In this document: one piece after another, positions 42,916 to 51,634 of the stretch
Numbering within the stretch: position 1 is the first letter of the stretch
How the letters are laid out: each line of letters starts with the position of its first letter
Made by a program: the position numbers and the translations under genes
Source: Timonella sp031979385
GTDB taxonomy: Bacteria; Actinomycetota; Actinomycetes; Actinomycetales; Cellulomonadaceae
Direction of reading: 5' to 3'
Length of the DNA stretch: 64,000 nt
NCBI GenBank assembly: GCA_031979385.1
Contig: DALZEF010000013.1
Location: forward strand, 16,716-80,715
The notes under the pieces: generated by a model
Seen by the model: only the letters and a program-made list of their open reading frames with translations
Database searches by the model: none
Told to the model about the DNA's origin: nothing

Positions 42916-44571
42916 CTAAGCGCGCCCCCGCAGTTCGCGGTACTTCGCGATCAATGCGTTCGTCGATCCATCCGCGGTGTATTCCGGGGTCTCCTGCGAG
43001 GTCAGCATGCCCTCGAACTGGAGAGCCATCTGCTTGCCAAGTTCCACGCCCCACTGGTCGAAGGCGTTGATGCCCCACAGAACCGACTGCGTGAAGGTGA
43101 TGTGCTCATATAGGGCAACCAACTGACCAAGCACTGATGGAGTGAGCCTCTGCGCCAAAATCGAGTTGGTTGGGCGGTTTCCCGGCATGACGCGATGCGG
43201 AACGATCGCGTCGGCGGTGCCCTCGGCACGTACCTCATCCGCGGTCTTACCAAACGCAAGCGCTGCGGTCTGCGCAAAGAAGTTGGACATGAACAGGTCA
43301 TGCATCGCGCCTAGATCATGGTTCGGCTGAGCAAACGCGATGAAGTCCGCCGGAGTCATCTTGGTGCCCTGGTGCAGCAACTGGTAGAAGGCGTGCTGGC
43401 CGTTGGTACCCGGCTCACCCCAGAAGATCTCACCGGTTTGAACCTCGAAACCACCGGCAGACTGGCTGACAGGGGAACCATCCACGCGAACAGACTTACC
43501 GTTCGACTCCATGGTGAGTTGCTGCAGATATGCCGGGAAACGCAACAGGTACTGCGAATACGGCAAGACCGCGTGTGATCCGGTGCCATAGAAGTTGTTG
43601 TACCAGACGTTCAGCAGACCCATGATGACGGGGACGTTCTGCGCGAAGTCAGCGGTGCGGAAATGCTCGTCCATGATGTGGAAACCATCGAGCATGGCCC
43701 GGAAATTGTCAGCGCCGATGGACAGCATGAGTGCGAGACCAACCGCAGAGTCGTAGGAGTAGCGTCCACCAACCCAGTCCCAGAAACCGAACATGTTCGC
43801 GGTGTCGATGCCGAAGTCTGCAACCCGCTGAGCGTTCGTGGACACGGCGACGAAGTGCTTGGCCACAGCTTCATCCGAGCCAAGCGCCTCGATCAACCAC
43901 GAACGCGCCTGGCGCGCGTTGGTCAATGTTTCGGCCGTTCCGAAGGTCTTGGACGCAACGATGAACAGAGTGCGCTCGTAGTCGAGGTCGCGGCACTTCT
44001 CGTACACATCGGTTGGGTCGATGTTGGAGATGAAACGGCATTCGATGCTGCGGTCAGCGTAGTCGCGCAGGGCCTCGTAGGCCATCACTGGTCCGAGGTC
44101 AGAGCCACCGATACCGATGTTCACGATGGTGTTGATGGTCTTGCCCGTGTATCCAAGCCATTCGCCGCCACGGACCTTGTTCGAGAACTCCTCCATGCGG
44201 TCGAGCACCTCGTGGACATCCTTGACTACGTCCTGGCCATCAACCACGAGTTGTGCGTCCCGTGGCAGCCGCAGCGCAGTGTGGAGTACCGCACGATCCT
44301 CCGTGATGTTGATGTGCTCTCCCGCGAACATCGCGTCGATCTTGCCGCGCAAATCAGCAGCGTTTGCAAGGTCAACAAGCTTTGCAACGGTGTCGCTGGT
44401 GATGAGGTTCTTGGAGTAGTCGAGGTGTAGGTCACCTGCCACTGCGGTGAAACGCTCGGCGCGCTGCGCGTCTGCGTCAAACTTCTCACGCAGGTTGGTT
44501 GCGTCTACAACTGCCTTCTCGGCTACAAGTGCCGACCACGCTGGGGTTGCGGTTACGTCGTAAGAGGACAC
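42916..44571 (-). CDS. pgi: Glucose-6-phosphate isomerase
   Basis: A 551-residue cytosolic enzyme interconverting glucose-6-phosphate and fructose-6-phosphate. Signatures: IGIGGSDLGPVMAYEAL for phosphate binding, VASKTFGTAETLTNA, FGFWDWVGGRYSYDSAVGL (PGI signature 1), and GINAFDQWGVELGKQ with the catalytic Lys. Length matches the long PGI class. The start is a GTG at 44571 with GCGAGA upstream. Single-gene unit between repeat copy C and a hairpin at 44740. A 60-bp relic of a pgi-like sequence sits at 47717. Confidence 0.97.
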   Translation of the reverse strand: MSSYDVTATPAWSALVAEKAVVDATNLREKFDADAQRAERFTAVAGDLHLDYSKNLITSDTVAKLVDLANAADLRGKIDAMFAGEHINITEDRAVLHTALRLPRDAQLVVDGQDVVKDVHEVLDRMEEFSNKVRGGEWLGYTGKTINTIVNIGIGGSDLGPVMAYEALRDYADRSIECRFISNIDPTDVYEKCRDLDYERTLFIVASKTFGTAETLTNARQARSWLIEALGSDEAVAKHFVAVSTNAQRVADFGIDTANMFGFWDWVGGRYSYDSAVGLALMLSIGADNFRAMLDGFHIMDEHFRTADFAQNVPVIMGLLNVWYNNFYGTGSHAVLPYSQYLLRFPAYLQQLTMESNGKSVRVDGSPVSQSAGGFEVQTGEIFWGEPGTNGQHAFYQLLHQGTKMTPADFIAFAQPNHDLGAMHDLFMSNFFAQTAALAFGKTADEVRAEGTADAIVPHRVMPGNRPTNSILAQRLTPSVLGQLVALYEHITFTQSVLWGINAFDQWGVELGKQMALQFEGMLTSQETPEYTADGSTNALIAKYRELRGRA

Positions 44572-44739
44572 GAAGTCTCGCTTTCATCGTCGTTATTGTC
44601 TGTGGCTGCTTCGGCCACGCTTTCCGACGAGCACTCTTTCGAGTCCTTCGCCTCACGCCTGTGAGTGGGCGCGTTTGTGGCACGAAAACGTCATTGGCCC
44701 ACCATTGAGATTACTAGGTTTTGTTAGCGAGACGTTAGT

Positions 44740-44772
44740 CGAAGGACCCACCCCTACGAGATGGGTCCTTCG
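44740..44772. terminator. Hairpin between pgi and the DUF1295 gene
   Basis: CGAAGGACCCA (44740-44750) and TGGGTCCTTCG (44762-44772) form a perfect 11-bp stem. The T-rich side (CTTTTG) is on the plus strand although both flanking genes are on the minus strand. Probably the 3' end of the DUF1295 operon acting bidirectionally. Confidence 0.55.
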
Positions 44773-44806
44773 CTTTTGTGTTTACTACGCACATCACAGA
44801 ACCGAT

Positions 44807-45718
44807 TCAAGGGATACGCGGGAAAAGCACCGGAGTACTAGCCTTGTATGCCTCGTACTCTGCTTGCCCACCCCACTTTTCGTCTGCGTGCTTTTCTAGC
44901 AAAGGAACTCCTGAGACGAAGTTGAGCAGGAGAAACACAAAGATTGGTGAGAACAAGGCCACATAGCCCCAACCGCTCAGCGCAGGGAAAGCGATGACTG
45001 CGATTCCTAACCACAGCATGATCTCGCCCAAGTAGTTAGGGTGTCGGGAGATGCTCCACAGACCGGTTGTAATGAATGCGTCTTTGTTCTCAGGCTTGGC
45101 CCGGAACGCGCTCTTTTGACCGTCCGCGATGACTTCAATAGCAAAACCTGCTATCCACAGAATTGCTCCAACAATGAGGAAAACGTCCACGCCTGATCCG
45201 GCGACATTCTTCTGAGAGGTAATTCCCGCCCAGGCAGCTGCAGCAGTGAAGGTCACCCAAAGACCTTGGATGTTCCAGACGTTGAAGAACCGCACAGGGT
45301 TTTTCTTGATCTCGTCGAAGCGACCGTCCTTACCGGACTTGCGTACTCGACGGAAGAGAAAGGTGGCCAATCGTGCAGACCACAGCATCACGAACACAGC
45401 AATAACGGTGGCACGCGCATTCTTCTCCGGTACCAGAATGAGCAAGAGCAGCGTGAGCGAGGAGTAGGTCAACCCTCCAACAAGATCAAAGAACTTCTCG
45501 GTTTTCCAGATGTTTGCCGGAATGAACACGATCCACTGAATGACAAAGGCAGCGGCTACAGCAAGCATAAAGAGTTTGAAGCCGCCAAGTTCTTGGCTGA
45601 TCGAACCAACGGCCCACGCCACAAACGCGCCGATCAGCACGACAGCGAGGATTAGTATCAGTGACTTGGGTAGATTCGAACGTGCTGGTGACTGCTCAGG
45701 TGCGGGTACTTGAGTCAT
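44807..45718 (-). CDS. DUF1295 / steroid 5-alpha-reductase-like membrane protein
   Basis: A 303-residue integral membrane protein with about seven helices. The C-terminal signature TTGLWSISRHPNYLGEIMLWLGI, then VSGVPLLEKHADEKWGGQAEYEAYKASTPVLFP, is shared by DUF1295 and isoprenylcysteine-methyltransferase-like proteins, which act on lipids or prenylated substrates with NADPH or SAM. The start overlaps the stop of the acyl-CoA ligase gene by four bases, pointing to a joint lipid-modifying role. The exact reaction is unknown. Confidence 0.85.
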   Translation of the reverse strand: MTQVPAPEQSPARSNLPKSLILILAVVLIGAFVAWAVGSISQELGGFKLFMLAVAAAFVIQWIVFIPANIWKTEKFFDLVGGLTYSSLTLLLLILVPEKNARATVIAVFVMLWSARLATFLFRRVRKSGKDGRFDEIKKNPVRFFNVWNIQGLWVTFTAAAAWAGITSQKNVAGSGVDVFLIVGAILWIAGFAIEVIADGQKSAFRAKPENKDAFITTGLWSISRHPNYLGEIMLWLGIAVIAFPALSGWGYVALFSPIFVFLLLNFVSGVPLLEKHADEKWGGQAEYEAYKASTPVLFPRIP

Positions 45719-47556
45719 CGCGTGCCTCCCGTGTGTGGCTCGGTGTAGAGACGCTCAACAATGGCGCTCACCTTTCCGAGTAATACTTGACGTTTGAGTT
45801 TCATGGTTGCGGTGATGTTGCCGCCGCTTACGCTGAGGTCGGCAATGACAATGCTGAACTTACGAATCTGTTCGCTGCGACTGAATTGGGTGTTTGCACG
45901 GTTGATGGTTTGCGAGATGGCATCGCGCAGGCGCTGATTGTCCAACTCGATGATCTTGTTTGATTGGGCACGCACGATGTCCAATATTTCTTGCTCGCCT
46001 TGTTCAGCGGCCCAATTTGCAAGGACCTCAGGTTCCACCACGATCAACGAGGATAGGAACGGCTTTCCTTCCCCAACAGCGATCGCGTGCGCAACCAGTG
46101 GGTCATTCTCAACGATGTTTTCCCACTGGGCAGGCGTGACGGTTTTCCCTCCAGACGTGACAATCACGTCTTTGACTCGACCTTTGAGGGTAAGGCGACC
46201 AGAAGCGTCGAGAGTCCCTAGATCACCGGTGCGGAAGAAGCCGTCAACAAAAGCTTCTGCGTTGTGTTCGGGCCTCTTGTAGCCGGAAAACACGCCGATT
46301 CCCTTGGCCAAGACTTCTCCTTGTCCCGAGATTCGAATCGTGGAACCTGGAGTTGGAATACCAACGCTTCCGGCTTTTTCGCTCCCTGGGAGGTTGCCAG
46401 TCACAGGAGCTGTAGTTTCGGTCAGGCCATAGCCTTCGACCACTGGCACTCCAATTCCGCGGTAGAACAGTGCAAGGTCGGCTTCCAATGCGGCTGCTCC
46501 CGAAAGTAGGTAGCCGATTTCGCCGCCCATGAGCGCGCGCAGGCGCGCGAAGAAGAGTCGGTCAAAGATCGCGTGTGAAGCGCGAAGCGCGAACCCAGGC
46601 GTGGTTCCCTCTTCGAGGTGGCGAGCCCGTGTGATTGCAGTGTTCACTGCGCGATCCCACATCGGACCGAGACGCTTCTTGCGGGCAGCAAGCCCTGCGG
46701 CTGCCTGAATCTTCTGGAGCACGCGGGGCACAACAACCAAGAAGGTCGGTTTGAGCACGCCTAGTGCGGGCACAACCTGCTTTGGGTCAGCTAAGTGCGC
46801 GATCTTCATTCCGTTTGCCAAGCACACAAGCTGCAGGCCACGTGCGAGGACGTGGGCCAAAGGCAGAAAAATAATCGTGCGTCCGCCCTCCCAGATCACG
46901 TCCGTGTAGGCGGCTCCAATATTCAGCACCTGCCCGAGCAGGTTCTGGTGGGTAATGAGTGCGCCTTTCGGCTCGCCCGTGGTTCCGGAGGTGTAGACAA
47001 TGGTTGCCACATCAGCTTGATTGGCGACGAGTCTGCGAGTTTCGATTTCGGCATCGGGCAGGAAATCCCCTGCTTCGATCAGTTCTACGAACTCATTTTC
47101 AAGACTGTATATGCTCAGTTCCTTGCCAATTGTGTGCGATGCCTCGCGCAAAACGTCAGCCTGCTGAGGGTTTCCAGCGAATGCGACGCGCGCGTTCGCG
47201 TCCTGAAGAATCGCAGCCGACTGAGCAACGGACGAAGTGTCGTAGATAGGCACCACAACGCCGCCTGCGTACCAGATCGCCATTTCCGCGACAGCCCACT
47301 CGTACTGGGTCTGCGCCATAATCACAACGTTTCCGCCGATGCCTACGCCATTGGCAACAAGACCTTTTGCGACAGCCATAACTTGCTGTTCAAACTGCGC
47401 AACCGTGATTTCATGCCAAGTAGTTGTATCCGCGGAGATGCGGGGCCTTTCAAATGCTGCCAATTGCGGACTGTTCTCAAGACGCTTCTTGAGCAGGTCC
47501 GTGACGTTTGCGTATCCGGTGGTCTCCACCAGTAACGGTGTAGCTGATTCGAGCAT
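45715..47556 (-). CDS. Long-chain acyl-CoA ligase (AMP-forming), FadD15/FAA type
   Basis: A 613-residue adenylate-forming enzyme that activates fatty acids to acyl-CoA. Motifs: P-loop YTSGTTGEPKGA, LPLAHVLARGLQL, YGLTETTAPVTGNLPG, FRTGDLGTLDASG and KGRVKDVIVTSGGKTVTP. The insertion GPMWDRAVNTAITRAR is typical of the long bacterial/eukaryotic FAA subfamily. ATG 47556 has GAGGGAG upstream; the frame extends to 47619 without support. Coupled to the DUF1295 gene. Confidence 0.92.
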   Translation of the reverse strand: MLESATPLLVETTGYANVTDLLKKRLENSPQLAAFERPRISADTTTWHEITVAQFEQQVMAVAKGLVANGVGIGGNVVIMAQTQYEWAVAEMAIWYAGGVVVPIYDTSSVAQSAAILQDANARVAFAGNPQQADVLREASHTIGKELSIYSLENEFVELIEAGDFLPDAEIETRRLVANQADVATIVYTSGTTGEPKGALITHQNLLGQVLNIGAAYTDVIWEGGRTIIFLPLAHVLARGLQLVCLANGMKIAHLADPKQVVPALGVLKPTFLVVVPRVLQKIQAAAGLAARKKRLGPMWDRAVNTAITRARHLEEGTTPGFALRASHAIFDRLFFARLRALMGGEIGYLLSGAAALEADLALFYRGIGVPVVEGYGLTETTAPVTGNLPGSEKAGSVGIPTPGSTIRISGQGEVLAKGIGVFSGYKRPEHNAEAFVDGFFRTGDLGTLDASGRLTLKGRVKDVIVTSGGKTVTPAQWENIVENDPLVAHAIAVGEGKPFLSSLIVVEPEVLANWAAEQGEQEILDIVRAQSNKIIELDNQRLRDAISQTINRANTQFSRSEQIRKFSIVIADLSVSGGNITATMKLKRQVLLGKVSAIVERLYTEPHTGGTR

Positions 47557-47716
47557 CAGGTCTCCCTCGCAGTGGTGCTCTGGACCCAAGACATGCGGGT
47601 TCCGACCACCGTTACACATTGGTGGCGATGACTTGGTCTCCTACAAATATAGGCTCTTCTCGACCATATTGCTAGCCTGGCTAGGTAAATTTATGTAGGC
47701 GTTATCTCTGGAAGCC

Positions 47717-47776
47717 CTTCTCGTACACATCGGCTGGGTCGATGTTGGAGACGAAACGGCATTCGATGCCGCAGTC
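47717..47776 (-). pseudogene. Displaced fragment of a pgi-like gene
   Basis: These 60 bases match 43996-44056 inside pgi with only a few differences, mostly third-codon transitions. On the minus strand the fragment still reads CGIECRFVSNIDPADVYEK against SIECRFISNIDPTDVYEK in the intact gene. It is flanked by unrelated sequence in the 391-base gap between the acyl-CoA ligase start and the chemoreceptor gene, which otherwise shows no gene. Confidence 0.85.
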
Positions 47777-47947
47777 AATGGCTGAGTACCTATGCCCGCA
47801 TGCTGCACATGAGTTTCCCTTACCAGCAAAAAACGCCGACTACTGTCAGAAAACATTCACTGTAGAAAGTATTACGTCGAACTGTCTTCAGCCGATAAAG
47901 CGGTCAGAAGCACCTCCACACTAGGCGCCGCTAACTTTGGAGTTCAC

Positions 47948-49570
47948 ATGAAAGTCCCGTCCCTACGTCGTATGAACCTACGTGGCAAGGTCCTCTTTGT
48001 CGGTGTTCTCGGAATTGTCGTCTCGATCGCTATGACCGGAGGCGGCTGGGTTGCTACGGCTTTTACCCTGCACTTCCAGCAGGTATCGCGCACCATCAGC
48101 GATGCCCAACTAGATGTTGCGGCCATCGACCGTTACAACTCAGATGTCACCGGATGGCAGACCGCCTACGCGTGGGATGCAAGCACCCTTGACCCTCAGA
48201 CTGCGGTCAACGCCTCCAACCCAAACCGCGCAGGCTACCTCGAATCGGCACAAGGCCTCAAGGATCTGCTCGCTTCCGTCGATCAATCCAGGCTCACCGA
48301 GAACGAACGCGCAATCCTGGCCGACATCGTGCGGCTTTGGGATGAGTTCTTTGTCGCCGACGATGCGGTAGTGGCTCTCTACCAGCAGGGCACTGAGCAG
48401 GCCAAGATGCAGGCTGATGCGCAGATTGTCGGCCCGGTTTATGACATCTACTTCCAGATCATCGAGTTGACCCAAGACCTCAACGACTCACTCGCTGAGC
48501 GCGCAAACGCAGCGGATGCACGCCTCCAGGTATCACAGATGCGTTCCAGGCTCCTATCTCTTCTTCTTCTCGTGGTCGGTTCATCGGTATTGCTCTGGGT
48601 CTGTGTCCGTATCGGCCGCGAGATCCGAACCAACGCAACCAACCTCAAGGACGCTCTAGCGCTGTTCGCCGCTGGCGACCTTACCTTCACCCTAAACGTC
48701 AAAACGCAGGATGAGTTCGGTGAAATGTCGTCCTCACTGCTCACTGCACGCGATTCGGTAGCAGCCACCCTGCACTCGGTGACCGGAACCGCAACACAGG
48801 TCACCACCTCATCCGCCGAACTGAGTGATGGCGCCACACACGCTTCCGAAGTCATGCAGACAAACGCCCAACAGGCGGATAACGTGGCCGGGGCTGCACA
48901 GAACATCAGCTACTCCATCCAGGTGGTCGCCGCTAGCACCGAGGAAATGGAATCCTCGATCCGGGAAATCTCCCAAAACGCCACCGAAGCGGCGTCTGTG
49001 GCGCAGCAGGCCAACCAACTCGTCGAAAATACAAACAGCTCTGTGCAGCGACTCGGTCACTCCTCCGAACAGATCGGCTCGGTCATCAAGACCATCAACT
49101 CGATCGCGGAACAGACCAACCTGCTTGCACTCAACGCAACCATCGAGGCCGCACGCGCAGGAGAGGCGGGCCGCGGATTCGCGGTCGTCGCAAACGAGGT
49201 AAAGGATCTCGCGCAGGAGACCGCACGGGCAACACAGGAGATCTCCGAGCAGATCGAGACCATCCAGGCCGATACGACCGATGCCGTTCAAGCAATGGCG
49301 CAGGTGTCCACGATCATTTCGGAAATCGGCTCCTACCAGATCACGATCGCGTCCGCTGTCGAAGAACAGACCGCGACCACAAACGAGATGGCCCGAGGTG
49401 TTTCCGAGGCGGCAACCGGCATTTCAGAGATCGCAACCGATATCGAGACGGTGGCCCGCGAGTCACTTGAGTCCAGCAAGACCCTCGAGACGATGACCCA
49501 GAGCTCTTCAACCCTGCTCGCGCAGGCTGGTGAACTACGGGAACAGTTGGCCACGTTCAAACTGAGTTAA
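47948..49570 (+). CDS. Methyl-accepting chemotaxis protein
   Basis: A 540-residue transmembrane chemoreceptor. Helix 1 is near residues 16-38, an extracellular four-helix sensor spans about 39-200, helix 2 is near 203-222, and HAMP and the cytoplasmic signalling coil follow. The highly conserved hairpin tip EQTNLLALNATIEAARAGEAGRGFAVVANEVKDLA lies near residues 390-425. No C-terminal CheR-binding pentapeptide is seen. GGAG precedes the ATG. It implies a CheA/CheW system and motility elsewhere in the genome; no other chemotaxis gene is in the window. Confidence 0.95.
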   Translation: MKVPSLRRMNLRGKVLFVGVLGIVVSIAMTGGGWVATAFTLHFQQVSRTISDAQLDVAAIDRYNSDVTGWQTAYAWDASTLDPQTAVNASNPNRAGYLESAQGLKDLLASVDQSRLTENERAILADIVRLWDEFFVADDAVVALYQQGTEQAKMQADAQIVGPVYDIYFQIIELTQDLNDSLAERANAADARLQVSQMRSRLLSLLLLVVGSSVLLWVCVRIGREIRTNATNLKDALALFAAGDLTFTLNVKTQDEFGEMSSSLLTARDSVAATLHSVTGTATQVTTSSAELSDGATHASEVMQTNAQQADNVAGAAQNISYSIQVVAASTEEMESSIREISQNATEAASVAQQANQLVENTNSSVQRLGHSSEQIGSVIKTINSIAEQTNLLALNATIEAARAGEAGRGFAVVANEVKDLAQETARATQEISEQIETIQADTTDAVQAMAQVSTIISEIGSYQITIASAVEEQTATTNEMARGVSEAATGISEIATDIETVARESLESSKTLETMTQSSSTLLAQAGELREQLATFKLS

Positions 49571-49607
49571 TCAGCGTGTAGCCCAGTTTCGGATAAGCCA
49601 TCACAGC

Positions 49608-49649
49608 AGAAGGCCCGGCCACTCCTGAAAGGGAGTGGCCGGGCCTTCT
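49608..49649. terminator. Bidirectional terminator
   Basis: A perfect 18-bp GC-rich stem (AGAAGGCCCGGCCACTCC with its complement) and a six-base loop lie between the convergent chemoreceptor and glycine-betaine-binding genes. Confidence 0.93.
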
Positions 49650-49663
49650 CAATGTGGAGAACG

Positions 49664-50545
49664 TCAGTTGGTGAGACTGTCAACGTATTCCTGGTTGTCC
49701 GCGATCCACTGCTCAACAATGGACTCGTACTGACCAGCGTCATCGTTCTGGTTGAACATGCGGTCTTCGAGGTCGTACAGGAGCTCAGGGCTCATCTCGA
49801 AGTTCTTCAGCCAGGTGGCAACCTCGGCGTGGTCTTCGCTGAAGCCCTCACGTCCATACAGGTGAATGCTCTCGGCTGCTCCGAGCGCGCCCTCTGGGTC
49901 CTCGAGGTTCTTCACCGGGAACGCGGAGTAGGCCCAGTGTGGCTCCCACAGTGTGACCACGATGTTCTCGCCAGCATCGGTCGCTGCCTTGAGCTCGGTG
50001 AGCATCGAGGCGGTCGATGAGGTCTGCAGGTTCCACGACTCAAGGCCGTAGGTTGGCTGCACCTGCTCCTGGGTGGCCTTGGTCAGGCCAGCACCGGACT
50101 CGATACCCACGATGCGGCTGCCAAACAGATCAGCGTTGTCAGCCAGTTCGGCCAGCGAGTTGATGGGGGCGTCCTCGTTCACGGCGATGGTGAGCGCAGC
50201 CTGGTCGAACCAAGGGCCGAGGTCTTCCATCTTGTCGCCGTATTGCTCGATGTACGCCTCGTGCGTCACTGGGAGCCACACATCTGTGGTGAAGTCCAGG
50301 TCGCCTTCGGAGATACCGGTGAACAGTGGAGCGGCGTCAACGTTCTGCAGTTCAACGTTGTAGCCCTCGTTCTCAAGGACAGCCTTCCACAGATAGGACG
50401 TGGCGATGCCTTCGTCCCAGCCGTTGAATACGCCGACCTTGAGGGTCTTGTTGTCACCGTCGCTCGTGTCGCTGGAGCATCCGGTAAGCACCAAAGCAGT
50501 AGCTGCGGCGGTGGCAGCAATACTCAGGAACGTTTTGTTCTTCAT
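49664..50545 (-). CDS. Glycine betaine/proline-binding lipoprotein, OpuAC type
   Basis: A 293-residue binding protein with lipobox LTGC at about residues 20-23. Ligand-cage features of the OpuAC fold appear: FNGWDEGIATSYLWK, GDLDFTTDVWLPVTHE, GIESGAGLTKATQ and VVTLWEPHWAYSAFPVKNLEDPEG. It is the third gene of an OpuA-type importer (ATPase, permease, binding protein), separated from the permease by 222 bases, probably to allow higher expression. Confidence 0.93.
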   Translation of the reverse strand: MKNKTFLSIAATAAATALVLTGCSSDTSDGDNKTLKVGVFNGWDEGIATSYLWKAVLENEGYNVELQNVDAAPLFTGISEGDLDFTTDVWLPVTHEAYIEQYGDKMEDLGPWFDQAALTIAVNEDAPINSLAELADNADLFGSRIVGIESGAGLTKATQEQVQPTYGLESWNLQTSSTASMLTELKAATDAGENIVVTLWEPHWAYSAFPVKNLEDPEGALGAAESIHLYGREGFSEDHAEVATWLKNFEMSPELLYDLEDRMFNQNDDAGQYESIVEQWIADNQEYVDSLTN

Positions 50546-50767
50546 AACGGTCTTTCCTTCCCGGCCATGTGGGCCGCGGTTGATTGACTTTCTGGGTCTT
50601 CGTCCTGTTGAAAGTTGTGTCTGGGGTTAACAGCGAGGCGGTGAGGCGCCGCCGCGCCCAGACAGATGCCACAAATCTCTTGCAGCACCAAGATGTGAGG
50701 TGTGTCGGTTGAGGCCAGCGCAGTTTTGCGAGGACCACGGCGAACCGACACTCCGCAGCCGCTACGC

Positions 50768-51634
50768 TCAGGCGCGCGGCTTGGGGGTCCGTAGTTTTGC
50801 GAACAGCCCCTTACGCAGTCCGAACGATCCGGTGAATCGGTCCAAGAGCATCGCGAGGATCACCACGGAGATGCCTGCCTCGGCGCCAAGTTTGACGTCG
50901 AGTCGGGTCATCGCCTGGATGACCTGGTCACCTAGTCCACCGGCTCCCACGAGTCCAGCGATCACGACCATGGACAGCGACAGCATGATGACCTGGTTGA
51001 TACCGGCCATGATGGAGGGCAGTGCGAGTGGCAACTGGATCTGGCGCAGGATGCGGCCCGGGGTTGCCCCGAAGGAAGCACCCGCTTCAACCGTTTCGCG
51101 GTCCACTCCCCTGATACCGAGTTCAGTCAGGCGCACACCTGGAGCGATCGCAAAGATGATCGTTGCGACAATGCCAGGTGCCGCTCCGAGACGGAACAGG
51201 AGCAGTGCTGGGATCAGATACACGAACGCTGGCATGGTCTGCAGGAAGTCGAGCACTGGGCGCACTATTGAGGACACGACGTTCGACTTGGCTGCAGCGA
51301 TTCCCAGTGGAATCGCAATCACGATTGCGATTGCCGCGGCAACAATCACGAGCGAGAGGGTGTCCATCGCATGGTTCCACTGGTTCACGCCGAGGACCAT
51401 GAAGAGTCCCACGAGGGCACCCAGTGCGAAGCGCCAGCCACGTGCCAGTAGCGCCAGAACCACGATGGTTGCGATAACGGCCAGCGGTGGTGGCGTTGTG
51501 AACACCCAGTCCACCGCGTTGTACATGTCCGCGAGAAGTTCGCGGAGGAACTTGAAGAATCCGGACCAGTTGGTGACAATCCAGTCCACGCCATTGGCAA
51601 CCCATTCCCCGATGGGGAGTCGGAAGTCGTTCAT
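50768..51634 (-). CDS. Glycine betaine ABC transporter permease, OpuAB/ProW type
   Basis: A 288-residue membrane protein. The N-terminal 60 residues are amphipathic, then six helices follow. The coupling loop VDRETVEAGASFGATPGRILRQIQLPLALPSIMAG and the GAGGLGDQVIQAMTRLD end are characteristic of ProW. It overlaps the ATPase stop by four bases. Forms the channel of the osmoprotectant importer. Confidence 0.93.
   Translation of the reverse strand: MNDFRLPIGEWVANGVDWIVTNWSGFFKFLRELLADMYNAVDWVFTTPPPLAVIATIVVLALLARGWRFALGALVGLFMVLGVNQWNHAMDTLSLVIVAAAIAIVIAIPLGIAAAKSNVVSSIVRPVLDFLQTMPAFVYLIPALLLFRLGAAPGIVATIIFAIAPGVRLTELGIRGVDRETVEAGASFGATPGRILRQIQLPLALPSIMAGINQVIMLSLSMVVIAGLVGAGGLGDQVIQAMTRLDVKLGAEAGISVVILAMLLDRFTGSFGLRKGLFAKLRTPKPRA

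Noticed and set aside
43663..44430. 255-residue ORF antisense to pgi
   Set aside because: A shadow of the highly biased pgi codon usage; no domain, and pgi is complete on the other strand.
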